Assembly (NCBI RefSeq): GCF_016937535.1
Contig: NZ_JAFHKK010000001.1
Span: forward strand, 62,001-126,000
Origin: Sulfurospirillum tamanense
GTDB lineage: Bacteria; Campylobacterota; Campylobacteria; Campylobacterales; Campylobacteraceae
Length of the DNA stretch: 64,000 nucleotides
Reading direction: 5' to 3'
The first letter of the stretch is position 1; the number at the start of each line of letters is the position of its first letter. A program made the position numbers and the translations under genes. This document shows positions 26,651 through 36,634 of this stretch, piece by piece. Under the pieces are notes generated by a model. The model ran no database searches, had not been told where the DNA came from, and saw only the letters and a program-made list of their open reading frames with translations.

Positions 26651-27297
26651 TAGAGGCGGCTTAACAGATAGGCTTCCAATGCCCCAGCATCATCAAACAC
26701 ATGCTTGGCTCCATGGGCGACTAACTCTTCTTTCTCGCGAAACCCCCAGCTCACGCCCAAGGGCTCCACCCCTGCGCGCACGGCGGTTTCCATGTCGGTT
26801 TTGGTATCTCCCACAAAGCACACCTCTTCAGGGCTTACATGTAAGCCTTCCAAAAGAGCAAAAAGTCCCGCAGGATGGGGTTTTCGCGGAATCCCCTCTT
26901 TCTCTCCGGCTATCCCACAAAAGGTAAGGTTTGGGAAAAAATGCGTCACGCATTCCCCCACAAACACGTCGGCCTTATTGGATAGAATCCCCACTTTCAC
27001 CCCTTTACATGTAAGGGTTTCTAGTAAGTGTTCAATCCCCGCATAGGGCATTGATGTTGCTTTCCACTGGGTAGCGTAATGCTCTTTAAGGGTTTTTAGC
27101 AAAGCGTCCGTAAGGTCTGGACTGGCAAGTTTTTGCATCAAAGCACGCATGCCCTCGCCCACAAAAAGCTTGTACGCCTCCACAGGATGGGGCGACAAGC
27201 CGTGGGTCTGGAGGGCGTAATTTGCACTCCTGGCGATGTCTTCCAAAGTGTCTAATAAGGTGCCATCTAAATCAAAAAAAACCGCCTTAAGTGCCAT
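26650..27297 (-). CDS. gph: HAD phosphatase, phosphoglycolate phosphatase type
   Basis: 215 residues. HAD motif I FFDLDGTLLDT at 8-18, motif II ILSNKAD near 104, motif III lysine in RKPHP, motif IV CFVGDTKTDMETA near 160. Family members remove 2-phosphoglycolate. The substrate is not certain. Adjacent to tkt (TAG directly followed by ATG). Two palindrome copies (26834, 27004) are read as LHVS and LTCK. Confidence 0.85.
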   Translation of the reverse strand: MALKAVFFDLDGTLLDTLEDIARSANYALQTHGLSPHPVEAYKLFVGEGMRALMQKLASPDLTDALLKTLKEHYATQWKATSMPYAGIEHLLETLTCKGVKVGILSNKADVFVGECVTHFFPNLTFCGIAGEKEGIPRKPHPAGLFALLEGLHVSPEEVCFVGDTKTDMETAVRAGVEPLGVSWGFREKEELVAHGAKHVFDDAGALEAYLLSRL

Positions 27298-29229
27298 CTA
27301 AAGCCCCAGGGCTACGCGCTTAATATTTTCAACCGTAAAGCCAAAATGTTCAAACAATTTTACTGCGTCTCCGCTAGCCCCAAAACCTTCCATGCCAATC
27401 ACTGCATCGGCGTAGCGGTACCACTCCACTCCTGCGGCCGCTTCAATGGCAAGTACTTTGGTGTTAGGGTTTACCACGCGGGCCTTATAAGCGTCTTCTT
27501 GCAAGTTAAACAAGTCAAAGCACGGCACGCTGACGACGTTGGCCCTTACGCCCTCTTTTTCCAATTCACATCCTGCTTTGAGAGCAAGCATGACTTCGCT
27601 TCCGCTGGCCATCAATGTTACCGTTGCACCTTCACGCTCTTTAAGCAAATAGGCGCCATTTTCCACCTCTCCAAAGGCGCGGTCATCTTTTAAAACGTCC
27701 AACTTTTGGCGTGAGCACACAAAGGCGGCAGGTGCTTTACGGGCCAAGGCCACCTGCCAACATTTAACGTTTTCCACCGCATCTGCAGGGCGAAAGACAA
27801 AAAAGTTTGGAAGGGCGCGAAATTGGCTGAGTTGTTCGATGGGCTGGTGGGTTGGGCCATCTTCTCCCACGCCAATACTATCGTGCGTCCAGATAAAATA
27901 ATGCTTCAACCCCATTAAGGCTGCCAACCTTGCAGCAGGCTTTAAGTAGTCACTAAAGATGAAAAACGTAGCGCTGTAAGGGATAAACAGGCCGTACAAG
28001 GAAAAGGCATTACAAATGGCCGCCATGGCATGTTCGCGAATACCAAAGTGCATGTTGCGTCCATGAGGAAACTCGCCCATGCCTTTGAGTTCGGTTTTAT
28101 TAGAAGGGCCAAGATCTGCACTGCCGCCCATGAAACCAGGAAGGGCTTTGGCGATAGCATTGAGAATTTGGCCGTTGCTATCACGCGTAGCTACGCCCGA
28201 ACCTGCCTCGTACGTGGGCCATTGGATTTTTGACACATCAGGATGCTGCAAGCTTTCAAGCAACAACCGTTGCTCTTCGCTTAGCATGGTGGCAATTTTT
28301 TCATTCCACTGGGCCTGAGCAAGGTCCCCTTTTTCAACCGCTACGCGAAAGCGCGCCAACACGTCCTCATCTACCCAAAACTGTTTCTGGGGGTCAAATC
28401 CGCATTTGGTTTTGGCATTAGTAATTTCCGTTTCACCCAAAGGCGCACCGTGGGAATGGTGGCTGCCTTCTAATTCACACGCCCCTTTAGCAATGACTGT
28501 GTCGGCGATGATTAAATAGGGTTTGCATTTTTCCTTAGCTTCACTCAACACAAACTCAATCTCATCAAAATTGTGCCCATCGATGCGCGAAACCGCCCAA
28601 CCTTGCGCTTCAAAACGCGCTTTTACGTCTTCATTCCATGCAATAGACGTATCGCCCTCGATGGTGATGTTGTTAGAATCATAAATAAGCACAAGGTTAT
28701 TGAGCCCCAAAGAGCCCGCTAAAGAACACGCTTCGTAGCTAATCCCTTCTTGCAAGTCTCCATCGCCGCACAAGCAGTAGACCTTGTGGTCAACGACATT
28801 AACTTGGTCAGAGTTTAAAATGTTGCCTGCATATTTTGCCGCCATCGCAAAACCCACGGCGTTAGCAACACCTTGACCGAGTGGCCCTGTGGTCACCTCC
28901 ACACCCGGCACATCGTGGTATTCGGGGTGTCCTGGTGTTTTACTGCCAAGTTGGCGAAAATTTTGCAAATCCTCACGCGTGATGTCATATCCACATAAAT
29001 GGTAAAAACTGTAAATGAGCGCCGAAGCATGGCCACCACTAAAGACCAAGCGGTCGCGGTTTAACCAAGTTGGGTCTTTGGGGTTATGCACCAAGTGGTT
29101 TGCTAAAACAGTCATAATGTCTGCTAGCCCCATCGGCGCACCAGGGTGGCCACTGTTGGCTTTTTGTACCATATCTGCGGCTAAAAATCGAATAGTGTTG
29201 GCTTGTTTTTGTAGCATTTCTGTGTTCAT
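27298..29229 (-). CDS. tkt: Transketolase
   Basis: 643 residues. Thiamine-diphosphate motif GDGDLQEGISYEA...N near 155-185, SGGHASALIYS early, the catalytic glutamate in FGIREHAMAAICNAF near 395, and HDSIGVGEDGPTHQPIEQL near 450. Moves two-carbon units in the non-oxidative pentose phosphate pathway. 2 bp from ispA. Confidence 0.98.
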   Translation of the reverse strand: MNTEMLQKQANTIRFLAADMVQKANSGHPGAPMGLADIMTVLANHLVHNPKDPTWLNRDRLVFSGGHASALIYSFYHLCGYDITREDLQNFRQLGSKTPGHPEYHDVPGVEVTTGPLGQGVANAVGFAMAAKYAGNILNSDQVNVVDHKVYCLCGDGDLQEGISYEACSLAGSLGLNNLVLIYDSNNITIEGDTSIAWNEDVKARFEAQGWAVSRIDGHNFDEIEFVLSEAKEKCKPYLIIADTVIAKGACELEGSHHSHGAPLGETEITNAKTKCGFDPQKQFWVDEDVLARFRVAVEKGDLAQAQWNEKIATMLSEEQRLLLESLQHPDVSKIQWPTYEAGSGVATRDSNGQILNAIAKALPGFMGGSADLGPSNKTELKGMGEFPHGRNMHFGIREHAMAAICNAFSLYGLFIPYSATFFIFSDYLKPAARLAALMGLKHYFIWTHDSIGVGEDGPTHQPIEQLSQFRALPNFFVFRPADAVENVKCWQVALARKAPAAFVCSRQKLDVLKDDRAFGEVENGAYLLKEREGATVTLMASGSEVMLALKAGCELEKEGVRANVVSVPCFDLFNLQEDAYKARVVNPNTKVLAIEAAAGVEWYRYADAVIGMEGFGASGDAVKLFEHFGFTVENIKRVALGL

Positions 29230-29231
29230 TG

Positions 29232-30101
29232 TTATTTTCCTTTAATAAAATACGCTGTAACAATACGCGCCAAATCATCCCCTAGCGCGCCTCCTATTTC
29301 TCCTGCCTCGCGGCACAATATCTGTGCCAATTCCTCTTTTTGACGTTCAGCCTCTTTGATGCCCAGAAGGTTCGTAAAAGAGTTTTTTACCCCATCGTTT
29401 CCCGTAGGTTTTCCTGCCTCTTGGGATGTTTGTGTCGCATCAATCACATCATCTTGAATCTGAAATAAAAGCCCCAACTTTAGCCCAAATGCTTCAAGGG
29501 CTTTTTCGGTGGCATTATCACATCCTGCGATAATGCCACCCATTTTTAAACTTGCTGCAATGAGCTTTGCTGTTTTATTGGTGTGTAAAAATTCCAATTT
29601 TTCTAAAGATAAAAGCTGGTTTTCAAAATGGCAATCAATGGCTTGCCCCAAAACCATTCCACCAGCCCCACCATAAAGCGCTAAGGTCTCCACAAGAGCA
29701 ATGCGCACCGCTGCGCTAAGAGGCGCTTTGGCCAAAACAGCAAAGGCATGGGTGTTGAGCGCATCACCTACTAAAATAGCCGTCACCTCATCAAAGCTTA
29801 CATGTAAAGTAGGGTGACCTCGCCGCAAAGAAGCATTATCCATGGCAGGCAAATCATCATGAATCAACGAATACGTGTGCAACATCTCAACAGCAGCCGC
29901 GGCGTGCAAGGCATGCTCAGCCAACAGCGGCGCTAAATGCTCCACAACCTTTAGCAGCAACATGGGGCGAAACCGTTTGCCTCCGGCTTTTAGCATTACC
30001 TGAAGGGCTTCTTCGTAGTGGGGGTGAAAACTGGGAGCCTCGGGTAAATTAGCAAGGAAAAAAGATTCAAACTGTGCAATATTTTGCTCTAAAAGTTCCA
30101 C
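29232..30101 (-). CDS. ispA: Polyprenyl synthetase, farnesyl diphosphate synthase type
   Basis: 289 residues. First aspartate-rich motif DDLPAMD near residues 87-93 and second motif DDVID near 214-218, with GGKRFRPMLL upstream. Short-chain E-isoprenyl synthase making farnesyl diphosphate, the precursor of the undecaprenyl carrier that UppP recycles. GTG start at 30101. Palindrome at 29797 read as LHVS. Confidence 0.95.
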   Translation of the reverse strand: MELLEQNIAQFESFFLANLPEAPSFHPHYEEALQVMLKAGGKRFRPMLLLKVVEHLAPLLAEHALHAAAAVEMLHTYSLIHDDLPAMDNASLRRGHPTLHVSFDEVTAILVGDALNTHAFAVLAKAPLSAAVRIALVETLALYGGAGGMVLGQAIDCHFENQLLSLEKLEFLHTNKTAKLIAASLKMGGIIAGCDNATEKALEAFGLKLGLLFQIQDDVIDATQTSQEAGKPTGNDGVKNSFTNLLGIKEAERQKEELAQILCREAGEIGGALGDDLARIVTAYFIKGK

Positions 30102-30109
30102 GCAGTGTC

Positions 30110-31147
30110 CTATTGTTGAGGGATTTTAAGGGTGATAAAAAAATGAAACCCTTTGCGATCAAAGAGCATATGGTGGGTTTGATTTTTGGGTAATGCACCA
30201 AGAAGTGTGCGTACTTGTGTTGGAGTTTTTAAGGGCTGGGTATTGATTTGCAAAAGCTTATCTCCTGCTTCAAGCCCTTGGGTTTGAGCTAGCGAATTCG
30301 CCTCAACGCGCCTAAGCACCAAACCTCCATCAAACACCATCCCCAAGGCTTCAAGGTAGGTTTCTTGCGCCAAGGGAATAAGACGTCTGGGCTTTACATG
30401 TAAAGAGAGAGTAATTCTTTGCCCAGCACGCATCACTTCAGCATTTAACAAAGTGTCCTTAGGAGAAAACAAAAAAGTTTCTTGCACGTGTTGCAACTCA
30501 TTTACTTGCTTTTTATCTAACCGAACAAGGCGATCGCCTTGACGCAACGGACTATTACTAAAGGGATCAACATGTGTTACCACAATGTGTGTATCTTGCT
30601 GCGCAAAACGCGCACCCACATCCCCGTAATAAACCGTGTCATAGGCGACAATATGCTCCAAATAACGATTCCCAATAAAATTTCCCTCATTTCGGGCTAC
30701 TCCATACATATCACAACACACGCCCGTAACAATAGCGCCGCGTGTGGCCTTTGCCGTAAACCCATCAAACCCATCAAACCCATCAAGGCCAGAAGTTAAG
30801 GCGCCAAGCTTTCCAATAGAAACGGCTGAAGTATGGCTCACCGAAGCCAACCATTCTCCCTTTTTTAAAGCTCTCTCTTCATTTTGAGGCACAGGGGAAA
30901 GGGGGGTAGTGCTGCGTAAAACATAGAGGTTTAAAAATGGGTCATATTTTACAAACGAACGCGGGCGTTCAAAAGAGACAGCGCGCGTAGGTGTAATGGC
31001 GATGGCACGCACGCCCTCAAGAGTTACATAGGCAGGCTTATTGCGGTTAAAACATGCTTCAAAATCCCCCACCGTAGGTGCTTCTTCCGCCCATGCGCAA
31101 AACGAAAATACTAGTACCAACCCAAGCAGTTTAGTTTTGATGGCCAA
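30110..31147 (-). CDS. Periplasmic PDZ-domain protein
   Basis: About 345 residues: signal peptide (LLGLVLVFSFCAWA), a roughly 200-residue unique domain with FEACFNRNKPAYVTLEGVRAIAITP, an atypical central PDZ-like segment, and a C-terminal PDZ (LEAGDKLLQINTQPLKTPTQVRTLLG). Similar protein lies between ybaB and ispA in Campylobacter. Start uncertain: the frame has only a TTG at 31147 with AGGAGG very close upstream. An in-frame 9-bp tandem repeat at 30758-30784 encodes repeated Asp-Gly-Phe. Confidence 0.7.
   Translation of the reverse strand: MAIKTKLLGLVLVFSFCAWAEEAPTVGDFEACFNRNKPAYVTLEGVRAIAITPTRAVSFERPRSFVKYDPFLNLYVLRSTTPLSPVPQNEERALKKGEWLASVSHTSAVSIGKLGALTSGLDGFDGFDGFTAKATRGAIVTGVCCDMYGVARNEGNFIGNRYLEHIVAYDTVYYGDVGARFAQQDTHIVVTHVDPFSNSPLRQGDRLVRLDKKQVNELQHVQETFLFSPKDTLLNAEVMRAGQRITLSLHVKPRRLIPLAQETYLEALGMVFDGGLVLRRVEANSLAQTQGLEAGDKLLQINTQPLKTPTQVRTLLGALPKNQTHHMLFDRKGFHFFITLKIPQQ
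30758..30784 (-). repeat. 9-bp tandem repeat (three copies) in PDZ-protein gene
   Basis: The + strand reads AAACCCATC three times in a row, encoding repeated Asp-Gly-Phe on the minus strand. Unit length keeps frame, so copy-number change would lengthen or shorten the loop without truncating the protein. Confidence 0.85.
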
Positions 31148-31448
31148 ATCCTCCTAAGCGTGAGAGCATTTGCGTAGCAGCCAGTTTTTTATTTTCCTCC
31201 ACCATAGCACTTGCATCGTTAATGGAGCTGATGAGTAAAATTTGCAAAGACTCTTTATCTTCGAGTAAAGAAGGGTCAATGTGAATATCAACCACTTGTC
31301 CTTTGCCATTCATCGTTACCTTAACCATACCGCCACCACTTTTGGCGGTAAATTCTTTATTGGCAGCCTCTTCTTCCATTGTCTTGGCGTGCTTTTGCGC
31401 CTCTTCAAACATCGCACCCATTTTTGAAAAATCAAGATTATCAAACAT
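31131..31448 (-). CDS. YbaB/EbfC family nucleoid-associated protein
   Basis: 105 residues: N-terminal charged helix (FEEAQKHAKTMEEEAANKEFTAKSGGGMVKVTMNGKGQV), beta strands and a C-terminal helix, the YbaB fold. Dimeric DNA-binding protein. Overlaps the PDZ gene start by about 16 bp and the panD stop by one base. Confidence 0.92.
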   Translation of the reverse strand: MFDNLDFSKMGAMFEEAQKHAKTMEEEAANKEFTAKSGGGMVKVTMNGKGQVVDIHIDPSLLEDKESLQILLISSINDASAMVEENKKLAATQMLSRLGGFGHQN

Positions 31449-31813
31449 TAGATAAAATCCCTCACTTCCTCAATTTGGTTATGCTCATCCACTAAAATAG
31501 CAATGGGCTTATGGACATCGGCTTCAGCCTCATTCATGGAAGCGTAAGCGATGATGATGATTTTATCACCCACGTGTGCTTTTCTGGCGGCTGCACCGTT
31601 GAGACAAATATCTCCTTTGCCTCGCACCCCTTCAATCACATAGGTTGAAAACCGTTCGCCGTTATTAATATTCACAATATCTACTTTTTGGCCCACGCGT
31701 AATTTTGCCGTTTCCATCAAGTGCGCATCGATGGTAATAGACCCAACATAATTTAAATTTGCATCGCTCACTGTTGCGCGGTGAATTTTGCTATAAAGCA
31801 TCTCGAACATCAT
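31448..31813 (-). CDS. panD: Aspartate 1-decarboxylase precursor
   Basis: About 121 residues from the ATG at 31813 (AAGGAAATACAA upstream). The self-cleavage site Gly-Ser is in [14 protein letters not shown], with [15 protein letters not shown] before it and [25 protein letters not shown] after. Makes beta-alanine for pantothenate, using a pyruvoyl group formed by autocleavage. Confidence 0.97.
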   Translation of the reverse strand: MMFEMLYSKIHRATVSDANLNYVGSITIDAHLMETAKLRVGQKVDIVNINNGERFSTYVIEGVRGKGDICLNGAAARKAHVGDKIIIIAYASMNEAEADVHKPIAILVDEHNQIEEVRDFI

Positions 31814-31898
31814 TTGTATTTCCTTAAACATTAGAGAGATTTGGCGGCTTTTTTTAATGCACCATTCTCAAAAAAGTTCTATTTTACCATAATTTAAC

Positions 31899-33197
31899 TT
31901 AGTGTTTTTGTCCCTCAAACCACTCTCGCACCACCACACGGTCATCATAAGGGTATTTTATCCCAGCAATTTCTTGGTACTCTTCATCCCCTTTGCCTAA
32001 AATCAACAATACCTCGCCAGAACACAAAGAACACAGTGCCTGCTCAATAGCTTTTCGCCTATCAACTTCCACAACAACGTCACGCCCCGTACCCTCAAGA
32101 ATTTGCTCAATGATCTCTTGGGGATTTTCAAAACGCGGGTTGTCGCTTGTCACAAACACTCGTGAAGCATAACGTTTCGCAATCCGCCCCATCAAAGGCC
32201 GTTTGATTGCATCACGATTTCCACCAGCCCCAAATACAACCACAAGATGTTGGTGTTTCATCGCATCTAATACTTTTTCCATTCCATCGGGGGTATGTGC
32301 AAAATCAACCACCACCAAAGGATTATCATGCACAACTTCCATGCGCCCACTTACGCCACCAAACCCCTCTACCGCCTCACACAAAGCCTCCTCCTGAGGA
32401 GATTCCAATAAAATAACGGCGGAAATGGCAGCAAGAAGATTATAAAGATTAAAATTTCCCTGCAAGGAAGATTCCACAGAGAAAGTTTTACCCCTCCATG
32501 CAACCACTGCGCGAATACCCTGTTTAAGACTATAGGCTTTAACAGAAAAATCTGCAGGCGACTCAACCCCATACGTAAAAGCGTTTTTAGGGTTATAGCG
32601 CAAAACACGCTCGTCTTGGTTGATGAGCTTCATGCCCTCGCATGCAAAAAATGCGCTCTTTGCAGCAATGTAAGCTTCCATGGAACCATGGAAATCAAGG
32701 TGATCTTGGGAGATGTTTGTGAAGATACGCAAAGTAAAAGGAAGTGATTCAATCCGTTTTTGAGCAATAGCATGAGAGCTCACTTCCATAATAAAATAGC
32801 GACACCCCGCCTTTGAAGCCTGTGCCATGTGCCATAAGGTTTGCAAAATGGGCGGGGTTGTAAGACTGCGAGCCTCAACCAAAGCATCGTTTACAAAGCA
32901 CCCTCGCGTTCCCTGCAGGGCAACCTTTACATGTAAATCAAGTAAAAAAGAATAAATCGCCGCAGCAGTGGTTGTTTTGCCGTTGGTGCCAGTAATTCCC
33001 ACCACTTTCAACTCTGGTGAAATACTAAGCAGGCCATAGCACTCCTCTGGAGCAAGAACAGCGGGTGCGCCACGCTGGATTGCGTCTTTGGCGTATGTGC
33101 TATTTTGAGCCGTACAGACAAAGGCCGTATCAGCATCACACTCTAAGGAGGAGTCGCTGATGTGTCTAAATTGAGAATGAAGAACGGGGATTTTCAC
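31899..33197 (-). CDS. murE: UDP-N-acetylmuramoyl-tripeptide synthetase MurE
   Basis: 432 residues, shorter than the E. coli enzyme as usual in this phylum. ATP-binding GITGTNGKTTTAAA near 67-80, EVSSHAIAQKRI near 137, TNISQDHLDFHG near 157, and the meso-diaminopimelate-type motif DNPRFENP near 340. Adds diaminopimelate to the peptidoglycan precursor. Overlaps the next upstream gene by 4 bp. Palindrome at 32926 read as LHVK. Confidence 0.97.
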   Translation of the reverse strand: MKIPVLHSQFRHISDSSLECDADTAFVCTAQNSTYAKDAIQRGAPAVLAPEECYGLLSISPELKVVGITGTNGKTTTAAAIYSFLLDLHVKVALQGTRGCFVNDALVEARSLTTPPILQTLWHMAQASKAGCRYFIMEVSSHAIAQKRIESLPFTLRIFTNISQDHLDFHGSMEAYIAAKSAFFACEGMKLINQDERVLRYNPKNAFTYGVESPADFSVKAYSLKQGIRAVVAWRGKTFSVESSLQGNFNLYNLLAAISAVILLESPQEEALCEAVEGFGGVSGRMEVVHDNPLVVVDFAHTPDGMEKVLDAMKHQHLVVVFGAGGNRDAIKRPLMGRIAKRYASRVFVTSDNPRFENPQEIIEQILEGTGRDVVVEVDRRKAIEQALCSLCSGEVLLILGKGDEEYQEIAGIKYPYDDRVVVREWFEGQKH

Positions 33198-33769
33198 TGG
33201 TTTAAATACCCTTGTGCCTTTCGGAATAAAGAGTGAAATTGTGTGTCATTTGGAAAGAGAGAAACAGCGCTCTCAAGGTACTGGAGGGACATTTCAATAT
33301 AGCCATGGTCAATCAATAAATCCAAAAAGTGAAGAAAGTCTTCTTTGTTTGAAATTAGCACTTTGGTAGAAAACATGATGTCTTCAAATGCTTTTTTAAA
33401 ATCCCCTTGTTCTTCTACAAGATTCATAAAATCATCATAAACAATTCCATTTTCTTCTTGAAGTTTTTGGTCAATAAATTCACCCTCAAACAAGGCAAGT
33501 AATTTTTCCATCCCTACTTCCAAAGAGTCAATAATTTCCTCAAGCATGGCTTCATTTTCTTCGTTTTCTCCCTGAGCACTAGTGGTGTAATACTCAAACA
33601 AAGACATTGCTTCTTCTTCGCGCTCTAGGGCCAAATCTGCCAAAATAGCACAAATGCGAAGTTCCTTATCTTCAGGGTTTTCTTTTAGTGCTAGAGAAAA
33701 ATAAAAAAGGGCACGCTGAAACTCTTTGTCATAAAAACAATCAATGGCCCGCTCTTTGTAGGTTGTCAT
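33194..33769 (-). CDS. TPR-like acidic protein of unknown function
   Basis: 191 residues, strongly acidic and helical. The start CFYDKEFQRALFYFSLALKENPEDKELRICAILADLAL matches one tetratricopeptide repeat, and a second degenerate repeat is near the C terminus (YIEMSLQYLESAVSLFPNDTQFHSLFRKAQGYL). Probably a protein-protein adaptor. Overlaps murE and the NifU-like gene by 4 bp each. Confidence 0.6.
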   Translation of the reverse strand: MTTYKERAIDCFYDKEFQRALFYFSLALKENPEDKELRICAILADLALEREEEAMSLFEYYTTSAQGENEENEAMLEEIIDSLEVGMEKLLALFEGEFIDQKLQEENGIVYDDFMNLVEEQGDFKKAFEDIMFSTKVLISNKEDFLHFLDLLIDHGYIEMSLQYLESAVSLFPNDTQFHSLFRKAQGYLNQ

Positions 33770-34059
33770 TCGTATCTTTCGAGTTCGCTCTCCATTCCAG
33801 GAGCGATATTAATAACTTCAATCTCAGGATGAATATCAATGCGAAGATGACGCTCAATCCCATATTTAAGTGTTTGGCCACTGGACGAGCATCCATTGCA
33901 AGCACCTTGAAGCTGAACAAAAACACGACCATTTTTTACAGCAAGCAACTGCATTCCGCCACCATCGAGTGCTAACATAGGTTTTACTTTTTCCAATGAT
34001 TTTTCAACTACTGGAAACAGCTCTTCATCGCTAAAAGGTATCATTTGTTTTTCTCCCAA
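33766..34059 (-). CDS. NifU C-terminal-domain Fe-S scaffold/carrier protein
   Basis: 97 residues: VEKSLEKVKPMLALDGGGMQLLAVKNGRVFVQLQGACNGCSSSGQTLKYGIERHL. The CNGC pair binds a 4Fe-4S cluster in this family. Likely an Fe-S carrier; its general role is inferred from the family. The 98-bp gap upstream holds the rplQ terminator. Confidence 0.92.
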   Translation of the reverse strand: MGEKQMIPFSDEELFPVVEKSLEKVKPMLALDGGGMQLLAVKNGRVFVQLQGACNGCSSSGQTLKYGIERHLRIDIHPEIEVINIAPGMESELERYE

Positions 34060-34133
34060 CTTTTGTGCAACCCGTGAGGTTATGAGATTATTGTATCAAG
34101 ATTATGGCAAGAAAAGGATTAAAAAGAAGTGAT

Positions 34134-34150
34134 TGGGGGCAAAGCCCCCA
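34134..34150 (-). terminator. Terminator after rplQ (end of ribosomal superoperon)
   Basis: TGGGGGC and GCCCCCA arms with a three-base loop, followed on the minus strand by a T-rich stretch (CTTCTTTTTAAT). It lies 7 bp beyond the rplQ stop and closes the long ribosomal transcript. Confidence 0.8.
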
Positions 34151-34157
34151 GTGATAA

Positions 34158-34508
34158 TTAAACGAGTTCGATAAATGCCATCTCTGCAGCATCACCGCGA
34201 CGTACGCGGGTTTTTACAATGCGCGTATAGCCGCCATTGCGCTCTTTGTAGCGTGGTGCAATTTCTTCTACAAGCTTTTTGGTGGTTTCTTTGTCTTGCA
34301 ATGCTGCAAATACAGCCCTGTGTGCATTAAAGTCACCCTTAAGTGCTTTGGTAATCAATTTTTCCACATAGCCTCTTAGCTCTTTAGCTTTAGGCAACGT
34401 TGTTTCAATCTTTTCGCTTTTAATAATAGCGATGCTCAGATTTTTTAGAAGCGCGCTTCGGTGAGAAGAAGTGCGTCCTAGTTTGCGGTATCCGTGTTTA
34501 TGTCTCAT
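34158..34508 (-). CDS. rplQ: 50S ribosomal protein L17
   Basis: 116 residues; [24 protein letters not shown] at the N terminus is diagnostic. Follows rpoA by 3 bp, the usual last gene of the alpha operon. Confidence 0.98.
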   Translation of the reverse strand: MRHKHGYRKLGRTSSHRSALLKNLSIAIIKSEKIETTLPKAKELRGYVEKLITKALKGDFNAHRAVFAALQDKETTKKLVEEIAPRYKERNGGYTRIVKTRVRRGDAAEMAFIELV

Positions 34509-34511
34509 GGA

Positions 34512-35525
34512 TTATTCCTCTGTTGCTTCTGATTTAATCTCGCTGATCCGTTTTTTAACCGTCTCAACTGTTTCGTTTGAGAATACGGTTCCAACAGGAA
34601 AGCCAATCTCTTCCATTACGGCCTTAATCTCTTCAAGAGATTTTTTGCCAAGGTTTTTTAATTCTTTCATTTCTGTTTCGTCCATGAATGCCAACTCACC
34701 CACCACCTTAACACCTGCGCGGTCAAGACAGTTAAAGCTGCGTGCACTCAAGTTGAGTTCTTCTACGCTTTGCAAAAGTTTCGCAACTTCTGTTCCAGAA
34801 GCAGCGCCATCAATCTTTGAGCCCACATCCATATCCACAAGCCCATTAAAGATAGACATTTGTGAGTACATGGCACTCAAAGCATTTTTAAACGCCTCTA
34901 CAGGAGTTACAAGCCCATCAGTAACGATTGTAAAAATAACTTTTTCAAAGTTCGGATTATCTTCAACCAAAACATTTTCAATCTCATACACTGCTTTTTT
35001 CACTGGAGTGAAAAAAGCGTCCAGTGCAATGTATTCTGCTTCTGCGCTATCGCGAGTAGATTCACTAGGAACGTACCCAATGCCACGTTCAACCACTAGG
35101 GAAAAATTCAATTCAGCATCTTCGTTCAAAGTTGCTAGATAACCCTCGGGTGTTACCACCTCCACGTCACCACTGTTTAAGTCAACACCACGAATCTCTT
35201 TAGGGCCCGCAAAGGTATAGTTCACAACCACTTTATTGACATCGCCCTTAATTTTAAACCGAATGTTTTTCAGGTTAATGATAAACAGTGCTACGTCTTC
35301 AAGCATACCGCGCATGCTATCAAATTCGTGCGAAGCACCTTCAATTTTTACAGCCGTTGGCGCAAAGCCAACCGTGCTGCTGTAAAGCAATCGGCGAAGA
35401 GGGTGTGCCAACGTTACAGCAAAACCCGATTCAAAGGGTGATGCTGTAATTTTTACACAGTTATCCGAAACACTTTCCACTTCGATATCAGTGGGCATGT
35501 ACGCAGATGTCTTAATCTTCTTCAT
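34512..35525 (-). CDS. rpoA: DNA-directed RNA polymerase alpha subunit
   Basis: 337 residues. N-terminal assembly domain with [21 protein letters not shown] and GVKEI-type regions; C-terminal domain (about 250-320) with [44 protein letters not shown], which binds UP elements and activators. Between rpsD and rplQ. Confidence 0.98.
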   Translation of the reverse strand: MKKIKTSAYMPTDIEVESVSDNCVKITASPFESGFAVTLAHPLRRLLYSSTVGFAPTAVKIEGASHEFDSMRGMLEDVALFIINLKNIRFKIKGDVNKVVVNYTFAGPKEIRGVDLNSGDVEVVTPEGYLATLNEDAELNFSLVVERGIGYVPSESTRDSAEAEYIALDAFFTPVKKAVYEIENVLVEDNPNFEKVIFTIVTDGLVTPVEAFKNALSAMYSQMSIFNGLVDMDVGSKIDGAASGTEVAKLLQSVEELNLSARSFNCLDRAGVKVVGELAFMDETEMKELKNLGKKSLEEIKAVMEEIGFPVGTVFSNETVETVKKRISEIKSEATEE

Positions 35526-35540
35526 CGTACCGCCTTTGTG

Positions 35541-36167
35541 TTATTTGGAGTAAAGTTCAACAATGAGTCGTTCCTCGACAGGAATGACAACCTCTTCTCT
35601 TTCAGGAATTCGCGTAAAAATACCAAAGAATTTTTCTTTTTCTACGTCTACCCATGGAACAATACCTGTTTGGGCAGTAAGCTCCATCGCGCGAACGATT
35701 TGAGGATTTTGCTTTGATTTTTCACGTACTTCTACTTTTTGTCCTGGTCGCACACGGTAAGAAGGAATATCTACTTTTTTACCGTCCACCAAAAGATGTC
35801 CATGAGTAACAAGTTGACGAGCAAAGCGGCGTGTCGTAGCAAGTCCCATGCGGTACACTACGTTATCAAGGCGCTGCTCAATCAACTGAATTAAAATAGT
35901 CCCTGTATTTCCCGTACGGCGTGCCGCATCTTGAAACAAGCGTCTGAATTGTTTTTCAGACAGACCATACATAAATTTTGCTTTTTGCTTCTCACGAAGT
36001 TGCAAACCGTATTCGCTAATTTTTGCGCGACGTTGGCCGTGTTGCCCTGGAGCATACGGACGCTTGTCAAGCGCGCTCTTTCCTGCAAGGCGACGCTCAC
36101 CCTTGAGCGCAAGACTCACACCAAGTCGTCTTTCTAGTTTTTCAACTGGTCCTCTATATCGTGCCAT
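35541..36167 (-). CDS. rpsD: 30S ribosomal protein S4
   Basis: 208 residues; [22 protein letters not shown] start, S4 RNA-binding domain [41 protein letters not shown] at about 98-140. It lacks the N-terminal zinc cysteines of some S4 proteins. In E. coli S4 represses the alpha operon by binding its leader; the leader at 37164-37225 is a candidate here. Confidence 0.98.
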   Translation of the reverse strand: MARYRGPVEKLERRLGVSLALKGERRLAGKSALDKRPYAPGQHGQRRAKISEYGLQLREKQKAKFMYGLSEKQFRRLFQDAARRTGNTGTILIQLIEQRLDNVVYRMGLATTRRFARQLVTHGHLLVDGKKVDIPSYRVRPGQKVEVREKSKQNPQIVRAMELTAQTGIVPWVDVEKEKFFGIFTRIPEREEVVIPVEERLIVELYSK

Positions 36168-36226
36168 ATTGTATTTCTCCTAAAATCTTAAAAACATAAT
36201 GCTGTCGTTTTTACTACGCACTTTAC

Positions 36227-36619
36227 CTATACACGTCGACGCTTGGGAGGTCGGCAGCCATTGTGAGGAAGAGGAGTGATGTCTTTTAGGAAAACCACTT
36301 TAATTCCCTCGGTTGAACCAATGCTTTTTACAGCTGTTTCGCGTCCGCTTCCTGGGCCTTGAACTTTGATACCTACTTCTTTGAGGCCATGTTCTTTTGC
36401 CTTATTGAGCGCATCTTCTACGGCTTGTTGTGCTGCATAGGGGGTTGATTTCTTGCTGCCCTTGAAGCCAAGGCTTCCTGCACTGCTCCACGAAATAACA
36501 TTTCCCATTTCGTCAGTAACTGTTACAACGGTATTGTTGAAAGTGGCTGAAAGATATACAATGCCACGAGCGATATTTTTCTTGACTACTTTTTTGCGTA
36601 CTACTCTACGTTTTGCCAT
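36227..36619 (-). CDS. rpsK: 30S ribosomal protein S11
   Basis: 130 residues; [45 protein letters not shown] is conserved S11 sequence, ending in [10 protein letters not shown]. Between rpsM and rpsD. Confidence 0.98.
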   Translation of the reverse strand: MAKRRVVRKKVVKKNIARGIVYLSATFNNTVVTVTDEMGNVISWSSAGSLGFKGSKKSTPYAAQQAVEDALNKAKEHGLKEVGIKVQGPGSGRETAVKSIGSTEGIKVVFLKDITPLPHNGCRPPKRRRV

Positions 36620-36634
36620 TGATTTCTCCTTGCC

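Noticed and set aside
30758-30784. Short tandem repeat considered as a CRISPR or larger repeat array
   Set aside because: Nine-base contiguous units without spacers, inside a coding frame.
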